Assembly: GCA_964581515.1 (NCBI GenBank)
Contig: CAZOOV010000001.1
Span: 62,001-126,000, forward strand
Direction: 5' to 3'
Length of the DNA: 64,000 bases
Source of the DNA: JACJVV01 sp964581515
GTDB lineage: Archaea > Nanobdellota > Nanobdellia > Woesearchaeales > JACJVV01
How positions within the stretch are numbered: position 1 is the stretch's first letter; every line of letters starts with the position of its first letter. The notes below the pieces were generated by a model. The model searched no databases and had not been told where the DNA came from. It was given only the letters and a program-made list of their open reading frames with translations. The position numbers and the translations under genes are program-made. Of this stretch, positions 16,211 through 26,720 are shown one piece after another.

Positions 16211-16876
16211 ATGGGAAAGAAAATATGTGGGATTGATGAAGCAGGTAGAGGACCTGTCATAGGGCCATTAGTAATGGGAGGAGTACTAATTGATGAAAAG
16301 AATATTCCTAAACTGGAGATGTTAGGGCTGAAAGATTCTAAATTACTGAGCCCAATGCAAAGAGAAGGGTTTTTTGAAAGACTTTCAAGCCTAGATTATA
16401 TCAAATATGATATTATAATCGTACCTCCTAATGAAATTGATGAATGCCTTAATTCAGTCAATTTCAACTTAAACAGCCTAGAGGCACTGCATTCTGGCTT
16501 AATAATAAATAAACTCAAACCTGACAAAGCAATACTAGACCTGCCATCTAACAATGCAGAAGCATACAACGAATATGTCAGAAGAAACCTTAAAGTTAAA
16601 TGTGAACTGCAAAGTGAACATAAAGCTGATGCTAATTATGCTATTGTCAGTGCAGCTTCCATATTTGCAAAAGTTACCAGAGACAGAGAGATTGAAAAGA
16701 TTAAGACTGAGAAAAGAGTTGATTTTGGTTCAGGATACCCTTCTGATCCAAAGACAGTTGCATTTTTGAAAGCAAATTATAACAAAAAAGAGTTTTCTGC
16801 TATATTTCGAAAGACTTGGGGCTCATATAAACGAGTAGTTGAAGAAAATAAGCAGAAGAGTTTAGGAGAATTCTGA
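16211..16876 (+). CDS. rnhB: Ribonuclease HII
   Basis: 221 aa, normal archaeal size. It begins MGKKICGIDEAGRGPVIGPL with the first catalytic Asp-Glu; the rest of the acidic set lies in LGLKDSKLLSP, KAILDLPSN and SEHKADANYAIVSAASIFAK. The FGSGYPSDPKTVAFL block is typical. It removes RNA from RNA-DNA hybrids, including single ribonucleotides in DNA. A TTAAATAG box about 27 bases before the ATG implies a leaderless transcript. Confidence 0.96.
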   Translation: MGKKICGIDEAGRGPVIGPLVMGGVLIDEKNIPKLEMLGLKDSKLLSPMQREGFFERLSSLDYIKYDIIIVPPNEIDECLNSVNFNLNSLEALHSGLIINKLKPDKAILDLPSNNAEAYNEYVRRNLKVKCELQSEHKADANYAIVSAASIFAKVTRDREIEKIKTEKRVDFGSGYPSDPKTVAFLKANYNKKEFSAIFRKTWGSYKRVVEENKQKSLGEF

Positions 16877-16941
16877 GTTTAACTTTAATATTAATATACA
16901 GCATATAATTTATAAATTACAAGTATCAGAATATATGCTAG

Positions 16942-19900
16942 ATGATGGAATTTAAAGATAAAGCGATTACCTTAGGAGTATTTCTATTCTTAGCTATATT
17001 TTCAATGTATATTGAAGGTGCAAGCATAACAGGTCTTGTCGTGCAGGAAGACAACTGCGAATATTACCATGATTTATGGTCTAATGAAAGTTGGTTCAAT
17101 GAATGGGATTGGTGGAATCAAAATTGTGCACAATATTATAGCAGTGGACCAGTCTGTGGCAATGATATACTTGAATACGGCGAAGAATGTGATACAAATG
17201 ACAATGTACAATGCATCATATTAGGATTTCAATCAGGATATATGACATGCGATGATTGTAAATTCAATACTACACAATGTAGCTATCAAAATGAAGAAGT
17301 TGATTACAGTGGACTTATAAGCTGGAGTGAAGACCTGCAAGAATGTAATACAAACTTAAGTACAGCAGAAATAAATTACCAAGAATGCTTAGATGAACTT
17401 GGTTATGTCGTCAATGAATATAATTGTTCTGAAACAGACAGTGGGAATGATTATTATACTTCAGGAACAAGTTTTACAGGATCTGATGTAAGCTATACAG
17501 ATAGCTGCAATGGAAATACACTCTTAGAATATTTCTGTAATAATACAAGACTTACTGAACAAGATATTCAAACAGGAGGATTGCAAAGCGATTATACCTA
17601 TATCACAATAGAAAGTGAAGAGCTCTATACAGGTAAACTATTTGCGAGAGATATAACAGTAAGTAAGATAAGTGCAAGCAGTGTAACATTTGAAATAGAT
17701 TCTGTCAGTCTTAAGATAAATGAAGGAGAAGCAAAAGAAGTCTACAATATAATAATCTTCGTCACTGATATTGACTCTGGAAGCGATAGTGTAACCTATT
17801 CAGTAATTGAGAAGAATCTAAGAAGAGAGTCAGTAACTTGCGGAGATAGTTGTAGTATAGGTGCATGTGTAAATACAACTCCTGAAACTACTGTTTATAA
17901 TGTTACTGCATGTCAAAATATAAGTTCTAGTGGATATTATTACCTTATGCAAGATATTAATACAGATGAAGGTTGTTTTACAATTTATACCAGTAATGTT
18001 GTGCTTGATGGGAATGGATATGAACTAGATGGAGATGATGACCAAGATGAATATGGCATATTTGCATTCTACGCAGAGAACATAACAATAAAGAATTTTG
18101 GAGATATAAAGAATTTCTATGGAGGAATAAGTCTTGCAGGAGTAAATGATTCATTCATTGAAAATAATGTTATGACAGGAAATGATTATGGCATGTGGAT
18201 TGCTTACAGTTCTGAAAATGTAATTAAGAATAATATAATTGATTATAGCGACCAGACAGGAATAGTTGTGCAAGAAGTATTCAACAGTAAATATTATGGG
18301 AATAATACAATCTATAATAATAAGTTCAATAATACAAACAATGTAGGTTTTTCTGGAAATGTAATGTATACTCAATGGAACAGCAGTCTTAATTCAGGCG
18401 TGAATATAATCGGAGGAAGCAATATAGGTGGTAATTACTGGGGTACACCTTCAGGAAATGGATTTTCTGATACATGCGATGATACTGGGCTAGATGGAAT
18501 ATGTGATAATGCTTATCAAATGAATGGATTCAATAAGGATAATTATCCTTTGACACAAATAAGCAGTGAGATTCCTTATACAACAATAAAAGGTTATGTC
18601 AATGATAGCCAGAATGCAGGCATTAGTGGAGCATATGTAACCTTAGAAGGACAGAGTTCAACAACTACAGATTCAAAAGGAGCATATACACTAATAAGAC
18701 AAGTCAGTAGCGCTACATATAGCCTGGCTGCAAGCAAAAGCGGATATGGAACAAATACAACTTCAATAACTATTGTTGCAGGGAATACATATAATGATGT
18801 AAATTTCATACTTCAAGAAGTTATTATTGTTGATAATTGCAACAATTCTATTGTTGATGAAGGTGAAACAGATGTAGATTGTGGAGGAGTTAATTGCAGT
18901 GGATGTGGCATAAATAAATCATGCACTATCGATTCTGATTGTTTAAGTAACACCTGTACAGGTTCTATCTGTGTGGAAGCTAATACTTGCCAGAATGGAG
19001 TGAAGGATGGTGGCGAGAGCGATATAGACTGTGGAGCAGTTTGTAATGGATGCGATATAGATAATACATGCATAACCAATTTAGATTGTTTGTCTGGATT
19101 CTGCAACCCTTTGAAAAGATGTGATACACTAGCAGGCACAGACACTGATGGTGATGGTGTAGAAGATAGTGAGGATAATTGTCCAAGTGTAGCTAATCCA
19201 AATCAAGAAGATTATGATAATGATTCTACTGGGGACGCTTGCGATAGTGATGATGACAATGATGGAATGCCAGATACATGGGAAGTGCAATATGGACTTA
19301 ATTCTACATATGCAGGAGATAAATTTGAAGATCTTGACAATGATCAAATAAGCAACTATGAAGAATATCAATTTGGAACAAATCCTACATTAAATGATAC
19401 AGATGGTGATAGCTTTAGTGATTATGATGAAATAAATATCTATAGCACTGATCCAATAGATGCAGAAAGCTACCCTACATTTGAGAATGGCTTACCTGAT
19501 TTAGTTATTGAAAACATAACAATAGTGCAAAACACCAGTTGGTATGATGTATATGTATTTATCAAAAATACAGGTGAAGAAACAACACCAGTTGGTATAG
19601 ATTTTTTCCTAAGTTTCAGTCCCACAGTCCCTTATAATAATGGTAGTGCTTATGCATGTGCCAGTACAATAAGTGCAAACCTCAACACAAAGACAGGTAT
19701 TAGTCCAGATGAGATAGAGGTTATCTTCTTCAATATAAGCCCCATAAATACAGGAATACAAAGAATAGACATGACTATAGATTCCGGAGGTAATATAGAG
19801 GAAGAGAATGAGAATAATAATCAATACCAAGGAACATTTAATGTTGTAGCAGTCATAGGCCAAGAAAAATGCCCTGGTATGTGTACAAGTGGATCCTGTG

Positions 19901-22900
19901 AAAGTGGTAGCTTCGGAGATGTTGATAGCGATCAGGATGGCATCTACGATAGTTCTGACAATTGCCCTTATGTTGCTAATCCTGGACAGAAAGATACAGA
20001 TAATGATGGAACAGGAGATGTCTGTGACAGCGATGATGATAATGATGGGATGCCCGATACATGGGAAGTGCAATATAGTTTAGATCCTTTGGATGGAAGT
20101 GATAATGTAACTGATGCTGATGGAGAAGGACTTACAAACATCCAAGAATATGGAATAGGCACTTCACCTCTTTCTACAGATACAGATGGAGATGGATTCA
20201 CTGACTATGAAGAATATGTGACTTATGGAACAGACCCATTAGATGCGCAGGATTATTATGTTCCTGGAACTTATCCTGATCTTACAATAGAGAACATAAC
20301 ACTTGTATTAAACGGAAGCAGGTATGATGCTTATGTATATATAAAAAATATAGGAGATAACAGTTCCTCTTCATATAACCTGTATGCAAATGTTAATCCT
20401 ATGCAACCATTCTATTATCAAGGTGATTATGAATGCTTAGGACAAGTGGGAGGGGCAGTATCTGAGGCTGAAGCCTTAGCCCCTAATGGAATCAAGATAG
20501 GATCAAGATATTTCAGCCCTGTTGAAAGCGGTGAAGTAACAATTACTGCTATGGCTGATTATAATAATGAAGTTAATGAATCAAATGAAAACAATAATCA
20601 GATGTCTAAATCTTTCAATGTAAGTGCACTCATTGCTTCTGACAACTGTCCAGATAAATGTACAAGCGGAAGCTGTGGTGATTTTAGTGGAACAAGGACA
20701 TGGACGCTGATGGTATATCTTGATGGAGATGGTAATCTGGAATCAGATGCAGTAATGGATTTTGATGAAATGGAAAAAGGATTCAAGACAACAGAACAAG
20801 TAAGCATAGTAACTCAATTTGATAGAATAGCAGGATATGACTCAAATATGGGAGACTGGACCACTACAAGAAGATATAATATCCTTTATGACAACAACAC
20901 AAATAGCATCGGTTCTGAAATGATAATAGATCTTGGTGAAATGGATATGGGAGAGCCTGAAACGCTTTATGATTTCATGGATTGGGCTATTGACAATTAT
21001 CCTGCACAAAATTATGGACTGCTACTTTGGAATCATGGAAATGGTTGGATAATAGTATCAGAGAAAGAAGAGATAGTTGGACTCGATACATCATTTGATA
21101 CAACTGATGGAAACTCATTATCAATAATAGAAATGAGAGAAGTATTCGAAGACATACAGAGCAATAAAGGTGTCACAATAGACCTGTTAGGGCATCCAGC
21201 ATGCTTGATGCAAGGAATTGAATCTATGTATGAAGTCGCAGATTACGCTGATTATATTATTGGAAGCGAAGATAACATGTACACACCTAGCTGGGATTTT
21301 GAAGCAATAAGCGATTATCTGACTATGAACCCTAACACAGATGCTGAAGATCTCAGTACTGAAATTGCAGAAACATTCATGACGCATCAAGAGGCACTTC
21401 ATGGAACACTTAGCGAACAGACAATATCAGTAATAGACACTTCACAGTTAGACAATCTTATAACAAAGATGGACGACTTCGCAGAAGCATTAATAGAGAA
21501 TCTTGATACTTATGAGACACAAATAATATCTGCAAGGAGTTTATCAGAGGATTATGAGGATCAGAATTTTTTAGAATTGTATGATTTTGCACAGAATATA
21601 TATGATAATGTACCAAACAGCGACATAAGAACAAAAGCAGTCACTTTAATGGGTATGATAAACAACACTGTATCCCTTGAATATCATGGATCAAATAGAA
21701 ACAGCCATGGAATAAGCATTTATTATGATGAAGATGAATTCTTGAATGTATATAGCCAGACAGCATTTGCTCAGGCAACCAAATGGAACGAATTCCTCTT
21801 TAAGCTGATAGCTCCTGATACTTATTTATCTATTAATGGAAGAGTGGTTGATAATAATGGTGACGGGATATATAATGCTACTGTTCTCCTTAGTGGACCA
21901 CAAGGAAGCATTTATACACTTTCTTCATATGCAGGATTTTATTATATATATGGAGTAATCCCTGATGGAACTTATGATTTAACAGCTGTTAAGAACGGCT
22001 ATAATCCACAGACTGTAAGCATTGATGTTGAAGCAGGAGAATTATATGAAGGATATGATTTTACACTTGTTGGGACAGGAGGACAAGCATTTGGTATCAC
22101 TGCACTTGTGATTAAACAAAGCGATTGTGAATATTATTATTCCACTTGGGGAGATGAAAATTGGTTTAGTGATTGGCAATGGTGGAAAGATAATTGTGAA
22201 GGATATGATTTAAATGATTATGAATGTGGAAATAGTGTATTAGAACCAGGTGAAGCATGTGAAGGAAGTGTAACATTACCTTGTACTGTTGTTGGATTTA
22301 CTTCTGGACAGATGAGTTGTGATAGCTGTAGTCTTGATACATTTGGTTGTGTTGGAAGCGTTAGTAATGTTGATTATGATGGGTTAAGTGAAGCTTATGG
22401 ACAATTGCAAACTTGTCAAGATGAATTGAGTATAGTTGAGGATGATTATGAAGAATGTTTGATTGAACTTGGTGAAGTAGATAATGAGAGTGATGAAATA
22501 AACTCAAGTCTAAATGAATATGAAACAAAGATACATAGCATATCAGGTGACTCTTATGAAATTACAACATACATCATAGGAGAAGAAAGCAGCGATCTTA
22601 CCTGCAACATGACAATAAACAATAATAGCTTCCAAAATATGAATGTGAATGAATCCTCAACAATTAATGTTAGTGTAAATGACAGCATTTTGATTCAAGA
22701 TATAATAAGCAATATAAGATTGACTGAAGAAGGAAAAGGGCTGGTGACCTTTAATATCACAAAAGATACACTAACAGTATCTGACAGCTTATTTAATTAC
22801 AGCAGCCGTGATTATCAGATCAATTCAACCAGCTATAATGTGACAGTCGATGATATCTTCTTTGATAGCGGCAACCCAACAACAAGACTCAAAGTAATCC

Positions 22901-23043
22901 TTATGATAAATGGAGAATTAATCTCTTTATATGAAGATGAAAGCTCATATCTGCAAAATCTTAATGTTACAATTACAGATATAACACTGGAAGCATTGGA
23001 GGCTGGAAATAATTCTATCAACTATACACTAAAGATAATATAG
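16942..23043 (+). CDS. Giant modular surface protein with clostripain-type (C11) cysteine protease domain
   Basis: 2033 aa. A signal/anchor helix (5-25) ends at SITGLVV. Then: a Trp/Cys-rich module (about 38-170), a beta-helix of NosD type (about 335-560), a carboxypeptidase-regulatory-like domain (about 550-630), Cys-rich repeats, two thrombospondin-3 type calcium repeats (about 732 and 993) each followed by a CARDB domain (850, 1111), a C11 protease (about 1250-1640) with His1365 (WNHGNGW) and Cys1421 (HPACLMQG), another regulatory-like domain, and a second copy of the Trp/Cys module (about 1728-1850). Clostripains cleave after Arg or Lys. A TATA-like sequence lies about 30 bases upstream. 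Likely exported; an adhesin-protease role is inference. Confidence 0.88.
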   Translation: MMEFKDKAITLGVFLFLAIFSMYIEGASITGLVVQEDNCEYYHDLWSNESWFNEWDWWNQNCAQYYSSGPVCGNDILEYGEECDTNDNVQCIILGFQSGYMTCDDCKFNTTQCSYQNEEVDYSGLISWSEDLQECNTNLSTAEINYQECLDELGYVVNEYNCSETDSGNDYYTSGTSFTGSDVSYTDSCNGNTLLEYFCNNTRLTEQDIQTGGLQSDYTYITIESEELYTGKLFARDITVSKISASSVTFEIDSVSLKINEGEAKEVYNIIIFVTDIDSGSDSVTYSVIEKNLRRESVTCGDSCSIGACVNTTPETTVYNVTACQNISSSGYYYLMQDINTDEGCFTIYTSNVVLDGNGYELDGDDDQDEYGIFAFYAENITIKNFGDIKNFYGGISLAGVNDSFIENNVMTGNDYGMWIAYSSENVIKNNIIDYSDQTGIVVQEVFNSKYYGNNTIYNNKFNNTNNVGFSGNVMYTQWNSSLNSGVNIIGGSNIGGNYWGTPSGNGFSDTCDDTGLDGICDNAYQMNGFNKDNYPLTQISSEIPYTTIKGYVNDSQNAGISGAYVTLEGQSSTTTDSKGAYTLIRQVSSATYSLAASKSGYGTNTTSITIVAGNTYNDVNFILQEVIIVDNCNNSIVDEGETDVDCGGVNCSGCGINKSCTIDSDCLSNTCTGSICVEANTCQNGVKDGGESDIDCGAVCNGCDIDNTCITNLDCLSGFCNPLKRCDTLAGTDTDGDGVEDSEDNCPSVANPNQEDYDNDSTGDACDSDDDNDGMPDTWEVQYGLNSTYAGDKFEDLDNDQISNYEEYQFGTNPTLNDTDGDSFSDYDEINIYSTDPIDAESYPTFENGLPDLVIENITIVQNTSWYDVYVFIKNTGEETTPVGIDFFLSFSPTVPYNNGSAYACASTISANLNTKTGISPDEIEVIFFNISPINTGIQRIDMTIDSGGNIEEENENNNQYQGTFNVVAVIGQEKCPGMCTSGSCESGSFGDVDSDQDGIYDSSDNCPYVANPGQKDTDNDGTGDVCDSDDDNDGMPDTWEVQYSLDPLDGSDNVTDADGEGLTNIQEYGIGTSPLSTDTDGDGFTDYEEYVTYGTDPLDAQDYYVPGTYPDLTIENITLVLNGSRYDAYVYIKNIGDNSSSSYNLYANVNPMQPFYYQGDYECLGQVGGAVSEAEALAPNGIKIGSRYFSPVESGEVTITAMADYNNEVNESNENNNQMSKSFNVSALIASDNCPDKCTSGSCGDFSGTRTWTLMVYLDGDGNLESDAVMDFDEMEKGFKTTEQVSIVTQFDRIAGYDSNMGDWTTTRRYNILYDNNTNSIGSEMIIDLGEMDMGEPETLYDFMDWAIDNYPAQNYGLLLWNHGNGWIIVSEKEEIVGLDTSFDTTDGNSLSIIEMREVFEDIQSNKGVTIDLLGHPACLMQGIESMYEVADYADYIIGSEDNMYTPSWDFEAISDYLTMNPNTDAEDLSTEIAETFMTHQEALHGTLSEQTISVIDTSQLDNLITKMDDFAEALIENLDTYETQIISARSLSEDYEDQNFLELYDFAQNIYDNVPNSDIRTKAVTLMGMINNTVSLEYHGSNRNSHGISIYYDEDEFLNVYSQTAFAQATKWNEFLFKLIAPDTYLSINGRVVDNNGDGIYNATVLLSGPQGSIYTLSSYAGFYYIYGVIPDGTYDLTAVKNGYNPQTVSIDVEAGELYEGYDFTLVGTGGQAFGITALVIKQSDCEYYYSTWGDENWFSDWQWWKDNCEGYDLNDYECGNSVLEPGEACEGSVTLPCTVVGFTSGQMSCDSCSLDTFGCVGSVSNVDYDGLSEAYGQLQTCQDELSIVEDDYEECLIELGEVDNESDEINSSLNEYETKIHSISGDSYEITTYIIGEESSDLTCNMTINNNSFQNMNVNESSTINVSVNDSILIQDIISNIRLTEEGKGLVTFNITKDTLTVSDSLFNYSSRDYQINSTSYNVTVDDIFFDSGNPTTRLKVILMINGELISLYEDESSYLQNLNVTITDITLEALEAGNNSINYTLKII

Positions 23044-23051
23044 CCAAATCT

Positions 23052-23095
23052 CTTATTTATACAATAGAAATTGGAAATTTCTAAGCATAAATAAG
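23052..23095. terminator. Long hairpin between the giant surface protein and smc
   Basis: CTTATTTAT (23052-23060) pairs with ATAAATAAG (23087-23095), and inside it TAGAAATT (23065-23072) pairs with AATTTCTA (23076-23083) around a 3-base loop. It begins 8 bases after the stop codon of the surface protein gene. No T-run follows, so processing or stability control is as likely as termination. Confidence 0.5.
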
Positions 23096-23172
23096 GAAAA
23101 TGAGAAATTTAGCTTAGATATGCACAATATTTATATAGGAAAGTTCTCTGATTCTTATATTAATCATCAGAT

Positions 23173-23186
23173 GGTGGATATAAATA
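23173..23186 (+). promoter_or_regulatory. GGTGG Shine-Dalgarno site before an ATA codon (smc)
   Basis: GGTGG at 23173-23177 is 6 bases from ATA at 23184-23186. A TAA in the same frame ends at 23183, and no ATG, GTG or TTG occurs in frame before the conserved SMC N-terminus. A TTTATATA box near 23130 places transcription start near 23158. Confidence 0.6.
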
Positions 23187-26100
23187 ACAAAGATCAATAG
23201 ATTAGTACTTCATGGATTCAAGAGTTTTGCTAAACGTACTGAAATCCAATTCAGCGATAAGTTCAATGTAGTTCTTGGCCCTAATGGATCTGGCAAATCA
23301 AATATCCTAGATAGCTTGACATTTGTACTTGGAAAAAGCAGTGCTAAGGCTCTTCGTGCTGAGAAATCAGCTAACCTCATATATAACGGTGGAAAGAAAA
23401 AAGAGCCTGCTAAACAAGCAGAAGTAAGCATATTCTTCGATAACTCCAACATGGAATTTCCTTCTGAAGAAAAAGAAATCAAGATAACAAGAATTGTAAC
23501 AAAAAAAGGACAATCAAAATATAAGATAAATGATAAAGCAAGAACAAGACAACAAATACTGGAACTAATGGGACTTGCAAAAATAAATTCAGATGGATAT
23601 AACATAGTCCTTCAAGGTGATATCATAAATTTCTGCAATATGACAACAAAAAGCAGAAGAGAAATCATTGAAGAAATATCTGGCATCTCAATATATGAAG
23701 AAAAGAAAAATAAAGCTCTTCGTGACCTTGAGAAAGTGGAGAATAATGTAAGGGAAGCAGAAATAGTGCTTGCAGAAAGAAAGACATACCTAAAAGAACT
23801 CAAGAAAGACAGGGATCAAGCATTAAGATACAAAGATATGTCTGAGAAAGTTGACAGCAACAAAGCAACACTACTCAATTCACAAATAACCAAGAAAAAG
23901 AACGATAATAAGAGCATGACAAAACAGATGGATGAGCTAAAAAAAGACATAGAGAAGTATGAATCTGATATCGCTAAACTAAAAAAAGATAATGAAGAAA
24001 AGAAAGCACAGATAGATTCCATAAACAAAGAGATAGAGGAGAAAGGCGAGAAAGAACAAGTTGAGATAAATAGGCAGGTAGAACATCTCAAGATTGAGAT
24101 TACAAAAAATGATTCACGGATATCACATCTTCAATCAGAACTAATAAAGATAGATCAGCGTGAAAAAGACCTAACAAGTTCACTCACTGAGATAAACGGT
24201 AAAGTAACAGGGATTGGAAACAAAAAAGAAGAACTTGAAGCTGAGAAAAAACGGCTTGAGGAAGATAAGAGACTCGTCGATGATAAAATCAAAGCATTCA
24301 GAGATAAACATAAACTGGATACTGCAGGAGATATAGACAAAGATATTGATGTGATAGACAAAAAAATTGAAGAGATGCAAAAAGAAGTACTTGAACTCAG
24401 AGAAAAACAACAAGAAATGATTAGGAAGAAAGATAATCTTGATTATCAAATTAATACTATTGATGAAAGAATTGCAAAAGTTAGTGAACTTGAAAAAGAA
24501 CATAAAAGCGAGCTTGATAACATTAAAAGCAAAAGAGAAGAATTCAAGAAAACAACAATCAAACTAAATGAACTTCTTAATGAAGATAGTAAGGCCTCTT
24601 CACAACTTATGCACGCACGAAAAGATCTTGTTGACAGAAATGAGAAGTTAGCAGAGCTACAGCTTAAGGCAAATGCAGTACAATACAGCATAAATACTGA
24701 TATTGCTATGAAGCGTATCCTTGAACTTAAGAAGAACATGAAAGGGATATATAATTCTGTTGCAGAACTAGGAAATGTATCACAAGAATTCTCACAAGCA
24801 TTAGAAGTCGCTGCAGGAGCAAGGATAAAAAGTGTTGTAGTTGAAGATGACAGGGTAGCATCTGAGTGCATAAAATATCTTAAAAAAAATAAATTAGGGA
24901 TAGTAAGATTTCTTCCATTAAACAAGATTAAAGGACCTGAAAGAAAAGCAGAACTTAAGAATATTACAAAAATGGCAGGAGTAAAAGGATTTGCTACAGA
25001 TCTTATAGATTATGACCCTCAATTCAAGAATGTATTCACATATGTATTTGGTAATGCGATAGTTGTTGATGATATAGATGTAGCAAGAAATGTGGGTATA
25101 GGAAAATGCAAGATGGTCACTATGGATGGTGATTATTGTGATGTCAGTGGTGCTATGCAAGGTGGTTTCAGACACAAAAAGAAACAAGCAATGAGTTTTC
25201 GAGATGATGATACATTAAGAAAAGTTAAGGATGTAGAACTCGATGTTGCTGAAGCAAGCAATAAGATAAGCGTATTTGAGAAGAAAAAGACTGATTTGGA
25301 AGAAGAGATAATCAAATTAAGAAACTTCAAGGCAGAACTTGAAGGAGACATAATTAAGATAGAAAGATCATTGCATATCAGCGATGGTGATATTGATTCA
25401 AGCATGCAAAACAAAAAAGATCTTGTCAAAGAAGCAGATGAAGTAGAAAAAGAGTCAAGAGAATTGCAAAATAAAATCTCAAAAGAGAATACTGAACTTG
25501 CACAGCATAAAATAAAGAGACAACAACTCAAAGAACAAGTAATGCAACTAAGATCACCTACACTTATAGCTGAACTGAATACATTTGAACAAAAACGTGG
25601 AGAAATAACTGAACATGCTATCAAGATAGATTCTGAAATCAAATCTATTGAATCACAGATGGGATCCATGTTCTCAACTGAAAAAGATAACATAGATAAA
25701 TTAATAAAACAACTTGATAATGAAAGAAATGACTTCAAAAAAGAAATAGAAGAACTACAAAAACTCAATGTCCAGAAAAATAAAGACTTGAAAGAGAAAG
25801 AGATACAAGCAAAGAAATTCTATGCACAGTTTAAAGAACTTTTCAATAAACGTACTACAATAAATGATGGAGTTAACAGTAATGATGTCAAAATAAACAG
25901 TAAACAACAAAAATCTAGAGACTTAGAGATAAAATCCAATACCTTATCATTAACAAATGCCAAAACAGCTGCTGAACTTGCTGGACTGGAACAAGAATTC
26001 AAACAATTTGAAGGAGTAGCACTTCTAAAAGACAAAGATGAAGAACACCTTAAGAGAGAAATATATAGATTTGAGAAAATGAGAGAAGATATTGGCAATG

Positions 26101-26681
26101 TAAACATGAAAGCACTTGAGATGTATGAAAATATTGAGAAAGAATACAATAGCCTAATGGAGAAGAAAAATACACTGGATAAAGAAAGGACTGATGTCCT
26201 TAACATGATTGAAGAGATAGATAAGAACAAAAAAGAACTCTTTATGAAGAATTTTGTTGTTATCAATGAGAATTTCCAAAAGATATTCCTGACACTTTCA
26301 ACAAAAGGTCAGGCATTCCTTAATCTTGAAAATCCTGAAGATCCATTTGAAGAAGGTGTTGAGATAAAAGTTAGAATAACAGGAAATAAATTTATGGATA
26401 TAAAATCATTATCTGGTGGGGAGAAGACAATGACTGCTCTTGCATTCATATTTGCAATACAAGAACACAATCCTGCCGAATTCTATATTATGGATGAAGT
26501 TGACGCAGCACTTGACAAGAAAAATTCCGAAAGACTAGCTGGACTTGTTAAACAATACTGCCATAAAGCACAATACATTGTTATTTCACATAACGATGGC
26601 ATAATCTCTAAAGCTGATACATTGTTTGGCATCTCAATGGATGAACATGGTATGAGCAAAGCTACTGGACTTAAAATTTAA
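23184..26681 (+). CDS. smc: SMC chromosome segregation ATPase (ATA start proposed)
   Basis: With ATA at 23184 the protein is 1165 aa and starts TKINRLVLHGFKSFAKRTEI, the standard SMC N-terminus, followed by Walker A GPNGSGKSN. Starting at the TTG at 23316 would delete Walker A, so that start is not credible. Two long coiled coils flank the hinge (about 520-670, with GDYCDVSGAMQGGFRHKK). The C-terminal head has the signature LSGGEKTMTALAFIFA and Walker B YIMDEVDAALDKKNSERL. SMC organises and segregates chromosomes. In-frame TAA immediately precedes the ATA. No scpA or scpB is adjacent. Confidence 0.93.
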   Translation: MTKINRLVLHGFKSFAKRTEIQFSDKFNVVLGPNGSGKSNILDSLTFVLGKSSAKALRAEKSANLIYNGGKKKEPAKQAEVSIFFDNSNMEFPSEEKEIKITRIVTKKGQSKYKINDKARTRQQILELMGLAKINSDGYNIVLQGDIINFCNMTTKSRREIIEEISGISIYEEKKNKALRDLEKVENNVREAEIVLAERKTYLKELKKDRDQALRYKDMSEKVDSNKATLLNSQITKKKNDNKSMTKQMDELKKDIEKYESDIAKLKKDNEEKKAQIDSINKEIEEKGEKEQVEINRQVEHLKIEITKNDSRISHLQSELIKIDQREKDLTSSLTEINGKVTGIGNKKEELEAEKKRLEEDKRLVDDKIKAFRDKHKLDTAGDIDKDIDVIDKKIEEMQKEVLELREKQQEMIRKKDNLDYQINTIDERIAKVSELEKEHKSELDNIKSKREEFKKTTIKLNELLNEDSKASSQLMHARKDLVDRNEKLAELQLKANAVQYSINTDIAMKRILELKKNMKGIYNSVAELGNVSQEFSQALEVAAGARIKSVVVEDDRVASECIKYLKKNKLGIVRFLPLNKIKGPERKAELKNITKMAGVKGFATDLIDYDPQFKNVFTYVFGNAIVVDDIDVARNVGIGKCKMVTMDGDYCDVSGAMQGGFRHKKKQAMSFRDDDTLRKVKDVELDVAEASNKISVFEKKKTDLEEEIIKLRNFKAELEGDIIKIERSLHISDGDIDSSMQNKKDLVKEADEVEKESRELQNKISKENTELAQHKIKRQQLKEQVMQLRSPTLIAELNTFEQKRGEITEHAIKIDSEIKSIESQMGSMFSTEKDNIDKLIKQLDNERNDFKKEIEELQKLNVQKNKDLKEKEIQAKKFYAQFKELFNKRTTINDGVNSNDVKINSKQQKSRDLEIKSNTLSLTNAKTAAELAGLEQEFKQFEGVALLKDKDEEHLKREIYRFEKMREDIGNVNMKALEMYENIEKEYNSLMEKKNTLDKERTDVLNMIEEIDKNKKELFMKNFVVINENFQKIFLTLSTKGQAFLNLENPEDPFEEGVEIKVRITGNKFMDIKSLSGGEKTMTALAFIFAIQEHNPAEFYIMDEVDAALDKKNSERLAGLVKQYCHKAQYIVISHNDGIISKADTLFGISMDEHGMSKATGLKI

Positions 26682-26720
26682 GTTTATTCTGAAGCTATAA
26701 ATAAGGGATTACATTTATAA

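Noticed and set aside
23171..23200. ATG at 23171 as an smc start with a programmed +1 frameshift
   Set aside because: The frame gives only nine codons before a stop, no recognised slippery site is present, and the ATA with a ribosome site explains the sequence without a shift.
23316..26681. smc starting at TTG 23316
   Set aside because: This would remove the Walker A loop and the conserved N-terminal strand that are encoded in frame directly upstream.
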